Shown: positions 12,583 through 24,400 of the stretch, piece after piece
Position numbering within the stretch: the first letter of the stretch is position 1
Layout of the letters: each line of letters begins with the position of its first letter
NCBI GenBank assembly: GCA_000729835.1
Contig: JFHB01000023.1
Location: forward strand, 124,001 to 188,000
Direction of reading: 5' to 3'
Length of the DNA stretch: 64,000 bases
Source of the DNA: Atkinsonella hypoxylon
Lineage: Eukaryota; Ascomycota; Sordariomycetes; Hypocreales; Clavicipitaceae
Position numbers and translations under genes: made by a program
The notes under the pieces: model-generated
Seen by the model: only the letters and a program-made list of their open reading frames with translations
Told to the model about the DNA's origin: nothing
Database searches by the model: none

Positions 12583-12809
12583 TCTGACATTACGCGGGGT
12601 AGTGAAGATCTTTCCCCAGCTGACCTTTTTGTTTTTTGTTTCTTTTGCAGTTCAAGACCGGGTTCGTTAAGTGTTGGGATTAGTTATGTTTCCGCTAGCT
12701 TTGGGTGCAGAGAGAGGGAGGGGTGGCGAAGAATATATTGGCTGGGCAGGGCAGTTGGCAGGGCAGGGCAGTTGGCTGGGCAGTTGGCTCTACTGTACGA
12801 GTTAGGTCT

Positions 12810-12945
12810 CAGCAGTGCTTGGCAGGCAGCAGTGCTTGGCAGGCAGCAGTGCTTGGCAGGCAGCAGTGCTTGGCAGGCAGCAGTGCTTGGCAGGCAGCAG
12901 TGCTTGGCAGACAGCTGTGCTTGGCAGGCAGCTGTGCTTGGTAGG
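12810..12945 (+). repeat. 17-bp minisatellite, 8 copies
   Basis: Eight head-to-tail 17-bp units of consensus CAGCAGTGCTTGGCAGG. Copies 1-5 are identical. Copy 6 ends in A instead of G, copies 7 and 8 read CAGCTG at the start, and copy 8 carries TAGG at its end. A related but irregular GGGCAGTTGGC repeat lies immediately to the left (about 12745-12787). The array sits about 330 bases upstream of the aldose epimerase start. Confidence 0.95.
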
Positions 12946-13276
12946 GTTGCATTGACGTATAAACGCCCCAGCCTGCTGTTCCCCGGACTGGTTTCGGTTC
13001 TCGCCAGCTTTACTAGATTATCATCCACGGCTTTGTTGCTGTTGTGCTGTTTTTCACTCCTGCTTTGAGAGGCTGTCTTTTTGAACCTTTGTTGGACTTA
13101 ACACCCCCAACAGACTGCTACAAGAGGTCTTGCAATGCGAGATAGTCCAGTCTGTCTTGGATCACGTCCTGTGCCCTCCAGGACGAGGCTTCTCTCTGTT
13201 TGTTTTATCCCAGGAAGAGGCAATTGATTGTTTTCCCCATCCACGCACACAGGGGGAACACTGTGATCGCATCACG

Positions 13277-14600
13277 ATGAAGTGGACTACACGGCTCTTG
13301 GCTGTTGTGGTCATGGGCCTGCCCATGTCGTTCGCTCATGACAATGACAACACCAACACCAATTCGGACAGTCAGCCCAAGCCCGACAAGGATGGCAAAT
13401 ACTGGATCTACGGCAATGGTATTTCTGCGTCCTTCATTGCCTATGGAGCTTCCGTGTCCAATTTCATGGTCAAGGACCGGTACGGCATTGAGCGCGACAT
13501 TGTCGCCGGCTTCGACAATGCCTCTTACTACAGCGTGGACAAGCAGCACCCTCACTTCGGTGGCGTGCCGGGTCGCTATGCGAATCGCATCAAGAACTCT
13601 ACTTTTGAAATTGACGGTGTGCAGTACAAGGTCAAGCCCAATGAGCACCCTACCAAGGCGAATCCTGACGGTGTCAACACTTTGCATGGTGGCCCTGACG
13701 GCTGGGACTGGCGCAACTTCACCGTCTTGAACCATACCAAGCACGAAATCACCTTCTCCATCGTGGATCCTGATGGAAAGGAAGGCTTTCCCGGCGAGGT
13801 CGTCTCGTACATCAAGTATTCCCTGCGTGGAAGGAGCTGGTATATCATAATGACGGCTGAGGCAACGACCAAGAAGACGCCCATCATGCTCAGCAGTCAC
13901 ACCTACTGGAACTTGGATGGCTTTTCCAACAACGAGACGAATCTGATTCTCAATCATACCTTGCACATGCCCTATGCAGGTATGCGCGTGGGCGTCGACA
14001 ACATTCTCATCCCCACGGGCGAATTTCTGCCTAATAAGAACGGAAGTGTGAATGACTTCTGGAGCAAGCCTAAGCAGATTGGAGAGTCTTGGGGCGATGA
14101 GGAATTGAACGGCAATTGCGGCTTCAATTGCACTGGTTATGGTAGGGATTTTGCCTCTCTCTACACTCGCTAAATAGAACGAGCGACGAGGCTGACTCAT
14201 TCGAATAGACAATTGTTACATCAACAACCCCATCGCCGACGCCTTCAGCTGGGCCGACGCCAACAGCTGGTTCGACGCCTTCAGATGGCGCAGAAGACCG
14301 AGGATCACACTCTCGTCGGACTGGTCCGGCATTCAGCTCGACGTTTACACCAACCAGGATGCCATTCAAATGTACTCTTGCAACGGCCAAGATGGCACCA
14401 TGGCTCTCAAGAAGACACAGGGCACGGACGAGTTCCCCCGTACCATTCCCAAGTATGGCTGTATGGTCCTCGAGGTCGAGGACTACATTGATGGTATTAA
14501 TCACCCAGAGTGGATGCGAGGCAAGAAGCAGATCTACGGGCCTGGTGATAGTCCATTTACGCTGCAAGCCCAGTATAAATTCAGCTTGAAGAGACCATGA
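13277..14600 (+). CDS. Secreted aldose 1-epimerase (galactose mutarotase family)
   Basis: Two exons (13277-14141, 14209-14600) give 418 residues. Aldose 1-epimerase interconverts alpha and beta anomers of hexoses. The fold's landmarks are FGGVPGRYANRI near residue 95, LHGG near 135, the histidine motif SSHTYWNLDG near 205, and LEVEDYIDGINHPEW near 375 with the catalytic-type Glu. The ATG at 13277 opens directly into a signal peptide (KWTTRLLAVVVMGLPMSFA). Several N-x-S/T sites (NAS, NST, NFT, NHT, NET, NGS) support secretion, and it resembles extracellular fungal members rather than the cytosolic Gal10-type domain. An upstream in-frame ATG exists at 13130 but would hide the signal. An extracellular role in sugar uptake is inference. 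Confidence 0.88.
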
Positions 14601-15012
14601 GGACAAGAAGCCATGTTGACCCAGTGTTCAGCGATGAACTTGGTACGATTGCAGATGATTTGATTCACCCGGGTACATGATGTGATTTTCGCACGTAATT
14701 AATAAAGGCAAATATATTCTCAATCAGCCCAAGATAATAAGCGAAGGATATTGCGCTGTTATTCCGGATTCTAGATATTCTATTACCCGCCGTGATAAGA
14801 TGATGCTGCACTGGCGAGGAACAAGTTGCGCGACAAAAGGTTCTGGCCACCTCTGACCAATCATAGGACAGGAACCACAAAAACTCTAGTCACAACCCTC
14901 ACAAATTCAACATACGAGCCCAACCTGTCTTGAAGTAACTCATCTGACAAAGAGACGAATTATTATTCGAAGAAGCCTGCTTGTCTACCTACTCATCAGA
15001 GGTGTTTTCGAG
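14601..15012. other. Intergenic region between aldose epimerase and dph1
   Basis: This tandem spacer holds the AT-rich epimerase 3' region and the dph1 promoter. No gene or RNA is seen. Confidence 0.6.
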
Positions 15013-16513
15013 ATGGAAGATGACCGCGTGCAGGTCGATCTTGGCATAGCAGCTGATATCGAGGAAGCCCAGCTCGTTCAGGCGCATGAGTCTCAACATG
15101 CTAATCCCGAGGAGTCGCACGCGCCGGCGACAAAACAGCCCAGGAAGCGTTTTGTAGGTAGGCGGGCCGCTGCAGAGGCGGCGGCAAAGAATGGTGTAGC
15201 GAGCACGGGGGGTGACAGTGGTGCTGTTCAAGGTCAGTTACTCAACCACCTTGTTGGGGATGATGGGCCGAGCAGATGAACAGAGAGGACGATGCTGAGG
15301 CGAAACATCCTATCTGAGTGTGCTCATGGCAGTCTAACCGATGCTTGTTCTTGCAGCTGCCGAGCCGAGAAGGGCTCCCCGTCTATTAAACAGGGTGCCT
15401 GCAGAGATTCTAGAAGATCCAAGACTCAAAGAGGCCATTGCCATTCTTCCAGCAAACTACAGTTTCGAAATCCCCAAGACGATTCACAGGATTCGCACAT
15501 CCGGCGCGAAGAAGGTCGCGCTCCAGATGCCGGAGGGATTGCTTCTTTTCGCAACCACCATCTCGGACATCCTGACCCAGTTTTGCCCGGGCATTGAGAC
15601 GTTGATCATGGGGGATGTCACGTACGGTGCATGCTGCATAGATGACTATACCGCTCGTGCGCTGGGCTGCGACCTGCTCGTTCACTACGCCCACAGCTGC
15701 CTCATCCCAGTGGACGTCACCAAGATCAAGACGCTGTACGTCTTCGTCGACATCAGCATCGACACAGCTCATCTCCTAGCCTCGCTGGAGCGCAACCTCG
15801 CGTCCGGCAAGACCATCGCCGTCGTAGGCACGATCCAGTTCAACGCTACGATCCACGGCGTCCGCAGCTCTCTCGAGGCAGCGGGGTTCCGCGTGCTGGT
15901 GCCGCAGATTGCTCCCCTGAGTAAAGGCGAGATCCTGGGCTGCACGTCCCCGCGGCTCGCGGACGAGGAGGCCGTGGACATGATCTTGTACCTTGGCGAC
16001 GGGCGGTTCCACCTCGAGAGCATCATGATTCACAACCCGCGTATCCCGGCGTACAGATATGACCCGTACTCGAGGAAACTCACCCGCGAGACCTATGGTC
16101 ATGAGGAGATGCAGTCCCTGCGGCGGAGTGCCATTCACACGGCCAGGGGAGCAAAGCGATGGGGTCTGATCCTCGGCTCGTTGGGACGACAGGGGAATCC
16201 GCATACCATGGCTCTTATCGAGAGGCGTCTGAAAGAGAAGGGCATCCCATGGGTGAATCTGCTACTCAGTGAGATATTCCCCGGGAAGTTGGCCATGATG
16301 AATGAAGTCGAGTGCTGGGTGCAGGTGGCGTGCCCTCGGTTGAGCATCGACTGGGGCTATGCTTTTCCGAGGCCCCTTTTGACGCCGTATGAAGCGCTGG
16401 TTGCTCTGGGGGTGAAGGAGGAGTGGGATAGGGCGGGTGTCTATCCTATGGATTACTATGGGAGGGAGGGCTTGGGGAGGACAAGACCGGAGGGTGGCCT
16501 CGTGGCGAGATAG
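15013..16513 (+). CDS. dph1: Diphthamide biosynthesis protein 1 (Dph1)
   Basis: Two exons (15013-15232, 15357-16513) encode 458 residues. With Dph2, Dph1 forms the iron-sulfur radical enzyme that transfers the 3-amino-3-carboxypropyl group of S-adenosylmethionine to the eEF2 histidine, the first diphthamide step. The three cysteine motifs expected for the 4Fe-4S cluster are visible: GACCIDD (about residue 165), LGCTSPRL, and QVACPRLSIDWG. The core begins near RLLNRVPAEI. The first ~75 residues are polar, Ala/Glu-rich and variable. LHPFA-like and WG..FPRPLLTPYEA blocks near the C terminus are typical of Dph1 rather than Dph2. The protein acts in the cytosol. Confidence 0.94.
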
Positions 16514-17834
16514 CATGGGTAGTTGGGAAATCACGACGGGAGAGACGGTCCTTTCTTTGACTTAGCGTGCATTGTTTTGTGATGCTATGGTAGTCTTTCA
16601 TGACGTTGCGATGGTGTTCGAGCCGCGATTCTTTGTGCCAAATTTATGGTACGGCAGCCGTGAGAAGACAAGAGTTGTTGGATCAACTCGTATCACCCAA
16701 AGGAAATGTGATGGATGCCCTTCTTCTGCGGTCCAACATTGCATCTATCTGCGAGTCCTAGTGGCGTCTAAGACTTAAGTAGTTGTTGTATTCCCGTACT
16801 CGGCAACTCAAAGTAATGAAACTCAGCCACGGTCACGTCAAAAGGAGCGAAAGTTTCCCTGCGGAATGAATCCCTTACACGACCTCGATATTAACTTTTA
16901 TTACAATGCACGCAGATAATACAGCCACTCTGACTCCTCTTTCACCAGTTTTTTGCCTCCCCTTTGTCCACGCCATTCCATTCATCAGCTTGCAATGTTG
17001 AATCCATTGCCCAGAGCCTTGAGATTTCATGTTTACGAGGCATCTCCCGAGCACGAACTGTTGCTCGCCGCGTGCCCAAGCAAAAGTGTTCGAGAATACC
17101 AGCGATTCCAACAATTCTGTCAGGGACCTCATCAGCCACAACTCGGCAGTTACAAGGCGGACTAATCTTGGTGCCAAAACTGTACGAGGTGCTAGAATAG
17201 CAACCTTCCGGCCATGTTGAGCGAGTGCGTCGAGGACGATATGACTTGACGTGAAACTAGTTGTCATGAAAGCTTTCGCAGCACTATAGTCATATGAATC
17301 GAGGATTTTGCACAACTATCGCCCCATGAAACGGCAAAGAGCTGGATTCTAAGTCGGCATAGTTCTAGATGACAGCGAACAAGCTGCGACGTCTCACTTC
17401 ATGCCTGTTACACATGGACTTCTTATGGTCAGCCTTTGTGTTCGACAAGGCAGACTATCGCTGTCCTTGACTGGATAGATACGCTCAGAGACCTGCTGCC
17501 GGTGACTTCTGCAGAATATGGGAGTTGAGCAAACCTGGAGGTGACTTTCAAAAAGCATATTCCGCAATTGTGCCACTACCAGAAGTTGCGGAGGAAGGGG
17601 GGGATATTCCTGACGAGATGCAGCGCTCGTGCTCGCACTAGCTTCATCGGAAGCTCCAAATGAGTATCTTTGCGGCTCAAGCGAGTAATGCAGCCAAATT
17701 TCCATGAATATGATAAGAATAAGACTTGACAGAAACGGCACGCAACACGCCGCTATCACCATGCCAAGAACCCTCAAATGAGCATGCCATCTTCCAGACG
17801 TGAAATAGGCAAAGTAAAGGCCGCCAAGTACAAG
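16514..17834. other. Convergent intergenic region between dph1 and ctf8
   Basis: About 1.3 kb between two 3' ends. The best frame is 127 codons on the minus strand (17777-17394) with one hydrophobic stretch at its start, but it has no recognisable family and I do not call it. No repeat or RNA is seen. Confidence 0.55.
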
Positions 17835-18278
17835 TCAAGAGCCGGCTGCAGTCCCCACAGGCTCCGGCCGATTCGAAAACAAGATCTTGTACTTGACAAT
17901 CTCTACAACTTCCAGATTCTCCCCTTCCTCCATGCAAGTGCCCGCGGAGTCCTCCAGCATGCTGTTCTGCCGCCTGCGGACAACGGCGATAGCCTTGGGC
18001 AACTGCTTGACTTCGCCCGTCAGACGCTGATGCTGGCCGACGTGCATGTGAACGCGCTTCATCCACGCGGAACCCTCTGCGTCGGGGACGTAGTCTGGGA
18101 AATCAATCTTGCCGATCTCAACGGTGTCTTGGAGGGGTTGCCCGGATGGATCGAGGGGGAGGTTGATTGTTCCTTGGAGCTCGACGAGGGCGAGGCCAGA
18201 AGGGGTTTGGAGGAGCTTTGGGAGGGGGTTTGATAGTGGCGTGGGGGGGTTACAGGGTGGGTGAAGTTTTGCTGACAT
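17835..18278 (-). CDS. ctf8: Ctf8, subunit of the Ctf18-RFC clamp loader
   Basis: A single exon encodes 147 residues, the usual size of Ctf8. With Ctf18, Dcc1 and Rfc2-5, Ctf8 loads PCNA and supports sister-chromatid cohesion. Family-like segments are GLALVELQGTINLP near residue 30, LPKAIAVVRR near 95, and EIVKYKILFSNRPEP at the end, which resembles the C-terminal strand that contacts Ctf18. Small size and low conservation make motif recognition the only support, but the order of segments fits. It is transcribed divergently from rps6. Confidence 0.8.
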   Translation of the reverse strand: MSAKLHPPCNPPTPLSNPLPKLLQTPSGLALVELQGTINLPLDPSGQPLQDTVEIGKIDFPDYVPDAEGSAWMKRVHMHVGQHQRLTGEVKQLPKAIAVVRRRQNSMLEDSAGTCMEEGENLEVVEIVKYKILFSNRPEPVGTAAGS

Positions 18279-18822
18279 TTTGGTGCGGCGGTCTGGGAGT
18301 AATCACTGGGAGATTGTGGACGGTTTGTGAAGTGGGTTATGATGGAGACGGCGATGTAGAGGTGAGGTTGGACTGGATATGCACGGCATAGAGCTCGGCT
18401 GTGTAAGTTTGGGTCTGCGTATGCCTGGTGTGACGTGCGCAGAGTGACTGATGAGCGAAGGTGCAGCTAGCTAGCACAGGCAGGCAGGAAACAAAGAGAT
18501 TTTTTTTACAATCACAAACCTGGATGAACGTCCAACAGCTTCTAGATTCCTTGACAATATTAAAACATGCTCTTCACCACATCTTCTATCAAGGACTTGT
18601 CGGTGGGACTCGGCTAGCATTTCAGAAGCACCCCACAATCCTTAATGCTCATTGGCCATACCGCCACTTCGACAAGCCCCACAGAGGAACCCTAGCGACA
18701 CACACACTTTCTCAATTTTGCCAATTCTCCCGTGAAACCTCTGCTGCTATTCCGTCCAGTCCATCCATAACCGCTTCACACCTGCCAGGTCAAGTCAACT
18801 TGCACCATTACACACTGGCAAG
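18279..18822. other. Divergent promoter between ctf8 and rps6
   Basis: About 540 bases are shared by two divergent genes. The rps6 side is C/A-rich and C/T-rich (18650-18820). No additional gene is seen. Confidence 0.6.
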
Positions 18823-20377
18823 ATGAAGGTACGAATACGCCCGGCAGTCATCTGGTGTCTTTGACAGAAATTCGAGCACTGTCGCCGAAATCGTTTGAAG
18901 ATGTCGTGTGCTCCAGTCGCGAACCGTCTTCAGACCGTGTAAGAAGGAACTGTGCTAACTTGACTTCACTACAGTTGAACATCTCCTATCCTGCCAATGG
19001 CAGCCAGAAGCTCATTGACATTGAGGATGAGCGCAAGCTCGCTGTCTTCATGGAGAAGCGCGTACGTCGAAACATTCCTCGAGTTCTGCCCCCGTGTCCG
19101 CGGAGAGCCGTCGCCTGAAGGATTTTTTTTTTGTTTTTTTTTTTTTGTTTTTTTTCAAAGTGCGGGTTTCAAAATATTCATATTACAGTGTCGGCGGTGA
19201 TTAACCAATGGCACATGGGGAAAAAAAAATTCATCAGATTCAGCGGCGACATTTTTTCATCTCGCAGTTTTGGCACGGCACAGAAGTAACGAACATTCAG
19301 GCTAACAAGGGCATAATTTAGATGGGCGCCGAGGTTGCCGGTGACTCTGTCGGTGACGAATTCAAGGGCTACATCTTCCGCATCACTGGAGGAAACGACA
19401 AGCAGGGTTTCCCCATGAAGCAGGGTGTCATGTCGCCCGGACGTGTCCGCCTCCTCCTCTCCGATGGCCACTCTTGCTACCGCCCCCGCCGCACCGGTGA
19501 GCGCAAGCGCAAGTCTGTCCGTGGCTGCATTGTCGGCATGGACCTGTCCGTCCTCGCCCTCAGCATCGTCAAGCAGGGTGATGCTGAAATCCCCGGTCTG
19601 ACCGACGTCGTTCACCCCAAGCGCCTGGGTCCCAAGCGTGCCACCAAGATCCGCAAGTTCTTCGGCCTCACCAAGGATGACGATGTATGTTCCAACTCTT
19701 CCAATCCATACTCGATCATCGCCTACTCGGAGCTGCGGCTTTGGCTTGAGCAGTCCGGGTAGAGAGTGAGATGGACCCGGGGAGAAAGAGGACTCCCAAA
19801 CCTGGAAGAAGACCAAGAATCCAAGTCTGCGACGGTGAAGGCGTGGTTTTTTTTTTTTTTTTTTCCCAAGTTCTTGAATTGCAAGACAGGAAACAGCCTC
19901 TGGTGCCCGTCCGACTTATTCTTGCCTTCAGACAAAAGTTCCTGAGCCTTTTTACTTCCCCGGGGACAAGACGAGTACAGCCAAACGATAACTCGAAACA
20001 ATTCAGAGATGCTAATCACAGACCCTTCCGTCTGAATTAGGTCCGCAAGTACGTCATTCGCCGCGAGGTCCAGCCCAAGGGCGAGGGCAAGAAGCCTTAC
20101 ACCAAGGCCCCCAAGATCCAGAGACTGGTCACTCCCCAGCGTCTCCAGCACAAGCGCCACCGTGCGGCTCTCAAGCGCCGTCAGACCGAGAAGGTCAAGG
20201 ACGAGGCCGTAAGTTCCCCCATTATCACCCCGTGACCGCCGCAGCCGCCCTCCATGTCAACTAACACGCTTCCCTCTCCAGAACGAGTACGCCCAAATCC
20301 TAGCCAAGCGCGTCGCCGAGGCCAAGGCCCACAAGGCCGATGCCCGCAAGCGTCGCGCTTCCTCCATGCACAAGTAA
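18823..20377 (+). CDS. rps6: 40S ribosomal protein eS6
   Basis: Five exons (18823-18828, 18975-19061, 19322-19684, 20041-20208, 20282-20377) encode exactly 239 residues, the family length. The first exon holds only Met-Lys before a GTACGA donor, a common layout in fungal ribosomal protein genes. Diagnostic segments are KLNISYPANGSQKLIDIED, MGAEVAGDSVGDEFKGYIFRITGGNDKQGFPMKQGV, and the C terminus RKRRASSMHK with the RRxSS site phosphorylated by S6 kinases. Introns are long for this window: the second is 260 nt with T-runs and the third is 356 nt with a T16-like run. No snoRNA C/D box pair was evident in the third intron. Confidence 0.97.
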
Positions 20378-21487
20378 ACTAGTCTCGGCGTTCTCTGTCT
20401 ATAATCAAGTCAAAATAAAAAAGTGGAAAGTCAATGTCTTGGTCCCAGGGTTTGCATTGCCTGCGTTGAGGGAGTGAGGATATATCACATGATCTGGAAG
20501 CGCCTCCGTAGGGAAATTCCTAAGAGGGAGGCTTTTTACGTTATTACCTTGTGAATGATTGGAGCCTTTTCGGAATACCGTGATGACGCCTCATGTTTGA
20601 CGTGATTTTTTGGAAGAACTGTCAAATGCCTTGGTTTGCATGTACATGAACTGTTTGAAAATCTAACAGAACCACTCCTTCACAAGGTGCCGACCGCTCC
20701 AGGCTAGTCAGCCATGGACGTCTGAATGCACCTTGCAATTGCTAACTTCTTGGCCGTCATGGGACACATTGATGGCGTGATCAGGACAACGTGCGCCAGC
20801 TCCAATTAACATGTAAACCTCAGTATAATGCACAAGTCATCCATGTCTCTTTCTTTTCCAAAATTCTCATCACCTACGTGAATATCGTCCATAGCATATA
20901 GTATTGATTAGTGATAGATAGTATATTGATGAGGACTTCGGAAAGAGGCGCGGCTTCTGTTCTCCCTCGCCTTCAATGTCAGCCGTATTTATTGTTCGTC
21001 ACAACATTCCCACTCGGGTTGGTTGGTGGCGAATAGCAAGCACAACAGCAAGGCTTATGTTATGTGGTTGAAAAAGTAACATGAGATTTCTCTAGTGCTA
21101 AGTTCCCTACTCTACAACGAAAATTCGAAAACTCTCCAATTAAAATGCCCGACTCCCCAAACTAACGAAGCTTGAGAGACCTGCACTTCTCCCAAGCTCG
21201 GTTCGTCCAGATCATCTGGTGGTGACGAGAATGGAGACACAACTGAGCAAGAAGTGTTGCTCAACAGCAACTCATAAAATGCTGTATACATTTCGCGATA
21301 AAATGTACCGCGAGAGATTCAGATCCATCAGTACAAGGGTTAATAAGGTGCAAGAAGAAATTACAGCCAGTAGGTCACGACGTCCAACACCAAAGCGCCA
21401 TAGTAAGGTAGGTCTACTCTCTTTTCCAATTCCGCTATGCTTCGTTCTCTATGCAATTTAGTCGCACTGCGTCGACTAGTGCATCCT
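20378..21487. other. Convergent intergenic region between rps6 and tom1
   Basis: About 1.1 kb between two 3' ends. It contains AT-rich stretches (about 20890-20930) and short random frames. No gene, RNA or repeat is recognised. Confidence 0.6.
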
Positions 21488-24400
21488 TTACGCAAATCCG
21501 AAGTACTCGCTGCCTTGTGTGATGGCTTTCAGAAGTTGAGCTCGGAGCATATCATAGCTTTCATATTCTGGGATATCAAGTTCTGCCAAAGGTTGTTAGA
21601 CAATGTAAAATTTTACCCAATATGGGTGAATTGACACTTACGGTTGAAGCAAGTGTGAGAAGATGGCAACCGATCCTTGTCGCCGTAGTCTCGATGAATG
21701 TTGAACCGGCTGATGCCGTTCATGCCCTCAAGTTCTTTGAAACCATTGAGTGGGACCTTACTGGTACCAGTGACAAATTGCAGAAGTTTGGCCCGCTCCT
21801 CCTTGTCAAAAGACCTGACTGCTCTCCAAAACCACTGTATTTGCTGTGAAGACGGTGTATAGTTCTGATATTCAGTATTACTCTTCCAATCGTCAATGTC
21901 AATATCGGGAAGACCGGAAATCAGAAGCTCAAGCTCCTGTTCATTAAAAATGGATATCAACTCGGCCGGGATGATTTCATGGAAGCCTTCCCCATGGTCA
22001 GTATTGTCTTGCGGACCTCCAAAACCGTTAAAACCATTACATGCAGTCTCACCTTTAAGGAAGCTTTCCATTTGGTCCTTCACTGACGATAGCAGTTTAT
22101 GTTCGACGACCAGACGGACATATTCATATTTGTTCTCTTCCGTCACAGCAATGTCTCGTCCTTTGGAGATCAGATCTACAATATTAGTCACACCGAATTC
22201 ATCATCCTCGACAGAGAATGTCTCGGTGATGATGTCTGTGATATCATTTTCTAACATCCAGCAAAGACTCTTGTAGTAGTCCGGATCGAAAGACTCCATA
22301 TCCTTCACAGATACAGACTTGCCCAAGATTCGTTTGTAGACAGCACGGCTGAAAAAGCAATCAAGAAGACGGCCCTCGTAAAGAGCTTTGCCAATAATTC
22401 GTCCGATAAACTTGAAGAACAACAAGTGCTCTGGATTCACTGCGCTGAGCTTGTTGGGGTGGAAGGTAGTGCGGTCTGACGACACAGGTGTGAAGAGAAC
22501 ATAGTTGGGGTCGAACATCTGACGGGCCAACACTTGAAACCACTCTCGAGTAACACCGCCTGCATCAACACCTTCCTCGCCATGGAACCGAATATTTAGC
22601 TTGCCAAACTTCATTTCGTCACCAGATTTGAAATAGAGTGATCGGAATGAATCGTGGAAGACGTGGTCACGACGAACAGATAGTTGAAGTGGTGGATACG
22701 AAGGACGACCACTCTGGCTATTACGAGAATGGACGCTGCGATTGAAGTAGTTGCGCTTGTTGTCGAATTCCAAGACCTTTGGGTTTTTAACCAAGAGTGC
22801 AAATGTACCAGACATGAGCTTGGGGTTGTTTCTGACCAGTTCGTTGAGAATGCGACGATGCTCTTCGGTGAAAGTGAAGAAAAGACTGGCAGTACGAGCC
22901 TCTGGCGGGGGACTGGCAATCACCAATTCCTTACTAGATTGGCTTAAGGGCAGGTCGTCACCTGCTGTTGTATTCTTGCAAACAACCATAAGAGATTCAA
23001 TTAGAGGAAGCAAGATTGTGGCAACATTGAGCATATTCTCCCTCTCGCGAATCGCTTTGAGACAGGCGCTGAGTTTCTCCCACATAGCAGAGAATGTGGA
23101 ATTGTGATACAATGAAGTGACGAGATGCTGCTTGTCGTTTTCTCTAGACTGGTCACCATCGGTATCTGCACCTTTCTTTCGTTCATCAAAGAGATGGTCA
23201 AGAGCTGTGAGAACTCGAAGAAGTTTGTTCTGTTCAGACGCGCCAGGAGAGAACTTCGATAGCGCAACACCCTGTATCTCAGTTCCTGAAGTTGCTTGCT
23301 CAATATATGGCAAAAGTTGGTCGAGGTCTAAAACGATATTCTCACTCAGAAGGCGGGCTTGGTTCACGAGCTCCTGTCCAAAGATAGCCTTTGCGCCCGG
23401 GATCGCTGACAAGTTCTTGATCGTCGAAATGGTATTCTGGAATGTCTTTGAGCTGCACTCTCTGGCGACGAATATTTTGACAACCAGCGTGAGGTTCTGT
23501 GGTGGAATGATTGGTGGTTGTAGCTGCTTAGGCTTCTTAGGGCTGGAATCCTTCTTCTCTTCGGCCGAATTGGCTTCATTGACGTTCTCTGCTGACGACG
23601 GTCCTGTTTGTTCGGCGGATACTTCAATTGAGCTACTACCGCTGATGTTCTGGGTAGCGTTAAGGTGATCCCTCTCGACTGCAGCCGGGGGCGGATGATC
23701 TTTCACCGCAACTTGTGTGTCTTTCCGTTTGCGCTCAAGATTCAGCAATGGCAATGTGACACGATTGAGTAAGTCGGCAAGATGTGTCATAACAATGGAG
23801 CTCTCTGTGACAATATCACGGTCCAGAAGAGTCAGCAGGGAGTTGATGGCATACTTTTGCGCCTTGGAATCCTTCATTTTACCTTTCCGACTGAGTGATC
23901 TTTTCAGTGTAGAGCCAACCACTTCGTGTTCAGTCAGAAATAGCCAAGGGATGTGATGGCTTCTCGTGCATAGATCTACGAGAAGGTCCAAGCATTGTTG
24001 AACGATCAACAGCGGGGAGATCTCCGAGTTGGTCTGCTGAACATGCGCACTCAGAGACCCTGCACTGCTCAATGACTTCTTTAGTCCTTGTGGTGTCTTC
24101 TGTTCGTTTTCGCGTTCTTTGTGCTTTCGTGCCTTGATGGACAAATGCCCAAAGCTACGCTCCACTGCATTCATATCCGTGCTTCCTTCCTGTAAAATTT
24201 GCAGGATAGTGCTGATAACCTCAAGTCGATTCTGGCGGTTCTCGCAAACGTCGGCGAAGACGCTGAAGAGATAGCTTCGAATAGAGCCGTGTTGAGCGAT
24301 AAACATTAATCTCAAAAGAGTTGCAACTCCAGATTTATCCAGCATCTGCACCACAGTTCTCCGCTGGACTTTGTTATCACTTCTTTCTCCTCCAGGTTCT

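Larger units (their letters stand above)
11707..13276. other. Gene-free region with repeats between V-ATPase B and aldose epimerase
   Basis: About 1.6 kb with no convincing gene. It holds CCTAGGTA-type motifs (about 12226-12240 and 12385-12400), a G17 homopolymer and a 17-bp minisatellite (listed separately). The last few hundred bases are the aldose epimerase promoter and leader. An open frame over the minisatellite reads repeated LGRQQCLAGSSAWQA and is a repeat artefact. Confidence 0.6.

Noticed and set aside
12505..13068. A 187-codon plus-strand frame over the minisatellite
   Set aside because: It is created by the 17-bp repeat reading as repeated LAGSSAWQA units.
13205..14212. A 335-codon open frame antisense to aldose epimerase
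   Set aside because: It shadows the sense codons, which carry all catalytic motifs.
17394..17777. A 127-codon minus-strand frame with one hydrophobic stretch
   Set aside because: No family, no splice partners and no promoter-like context; probably chance.
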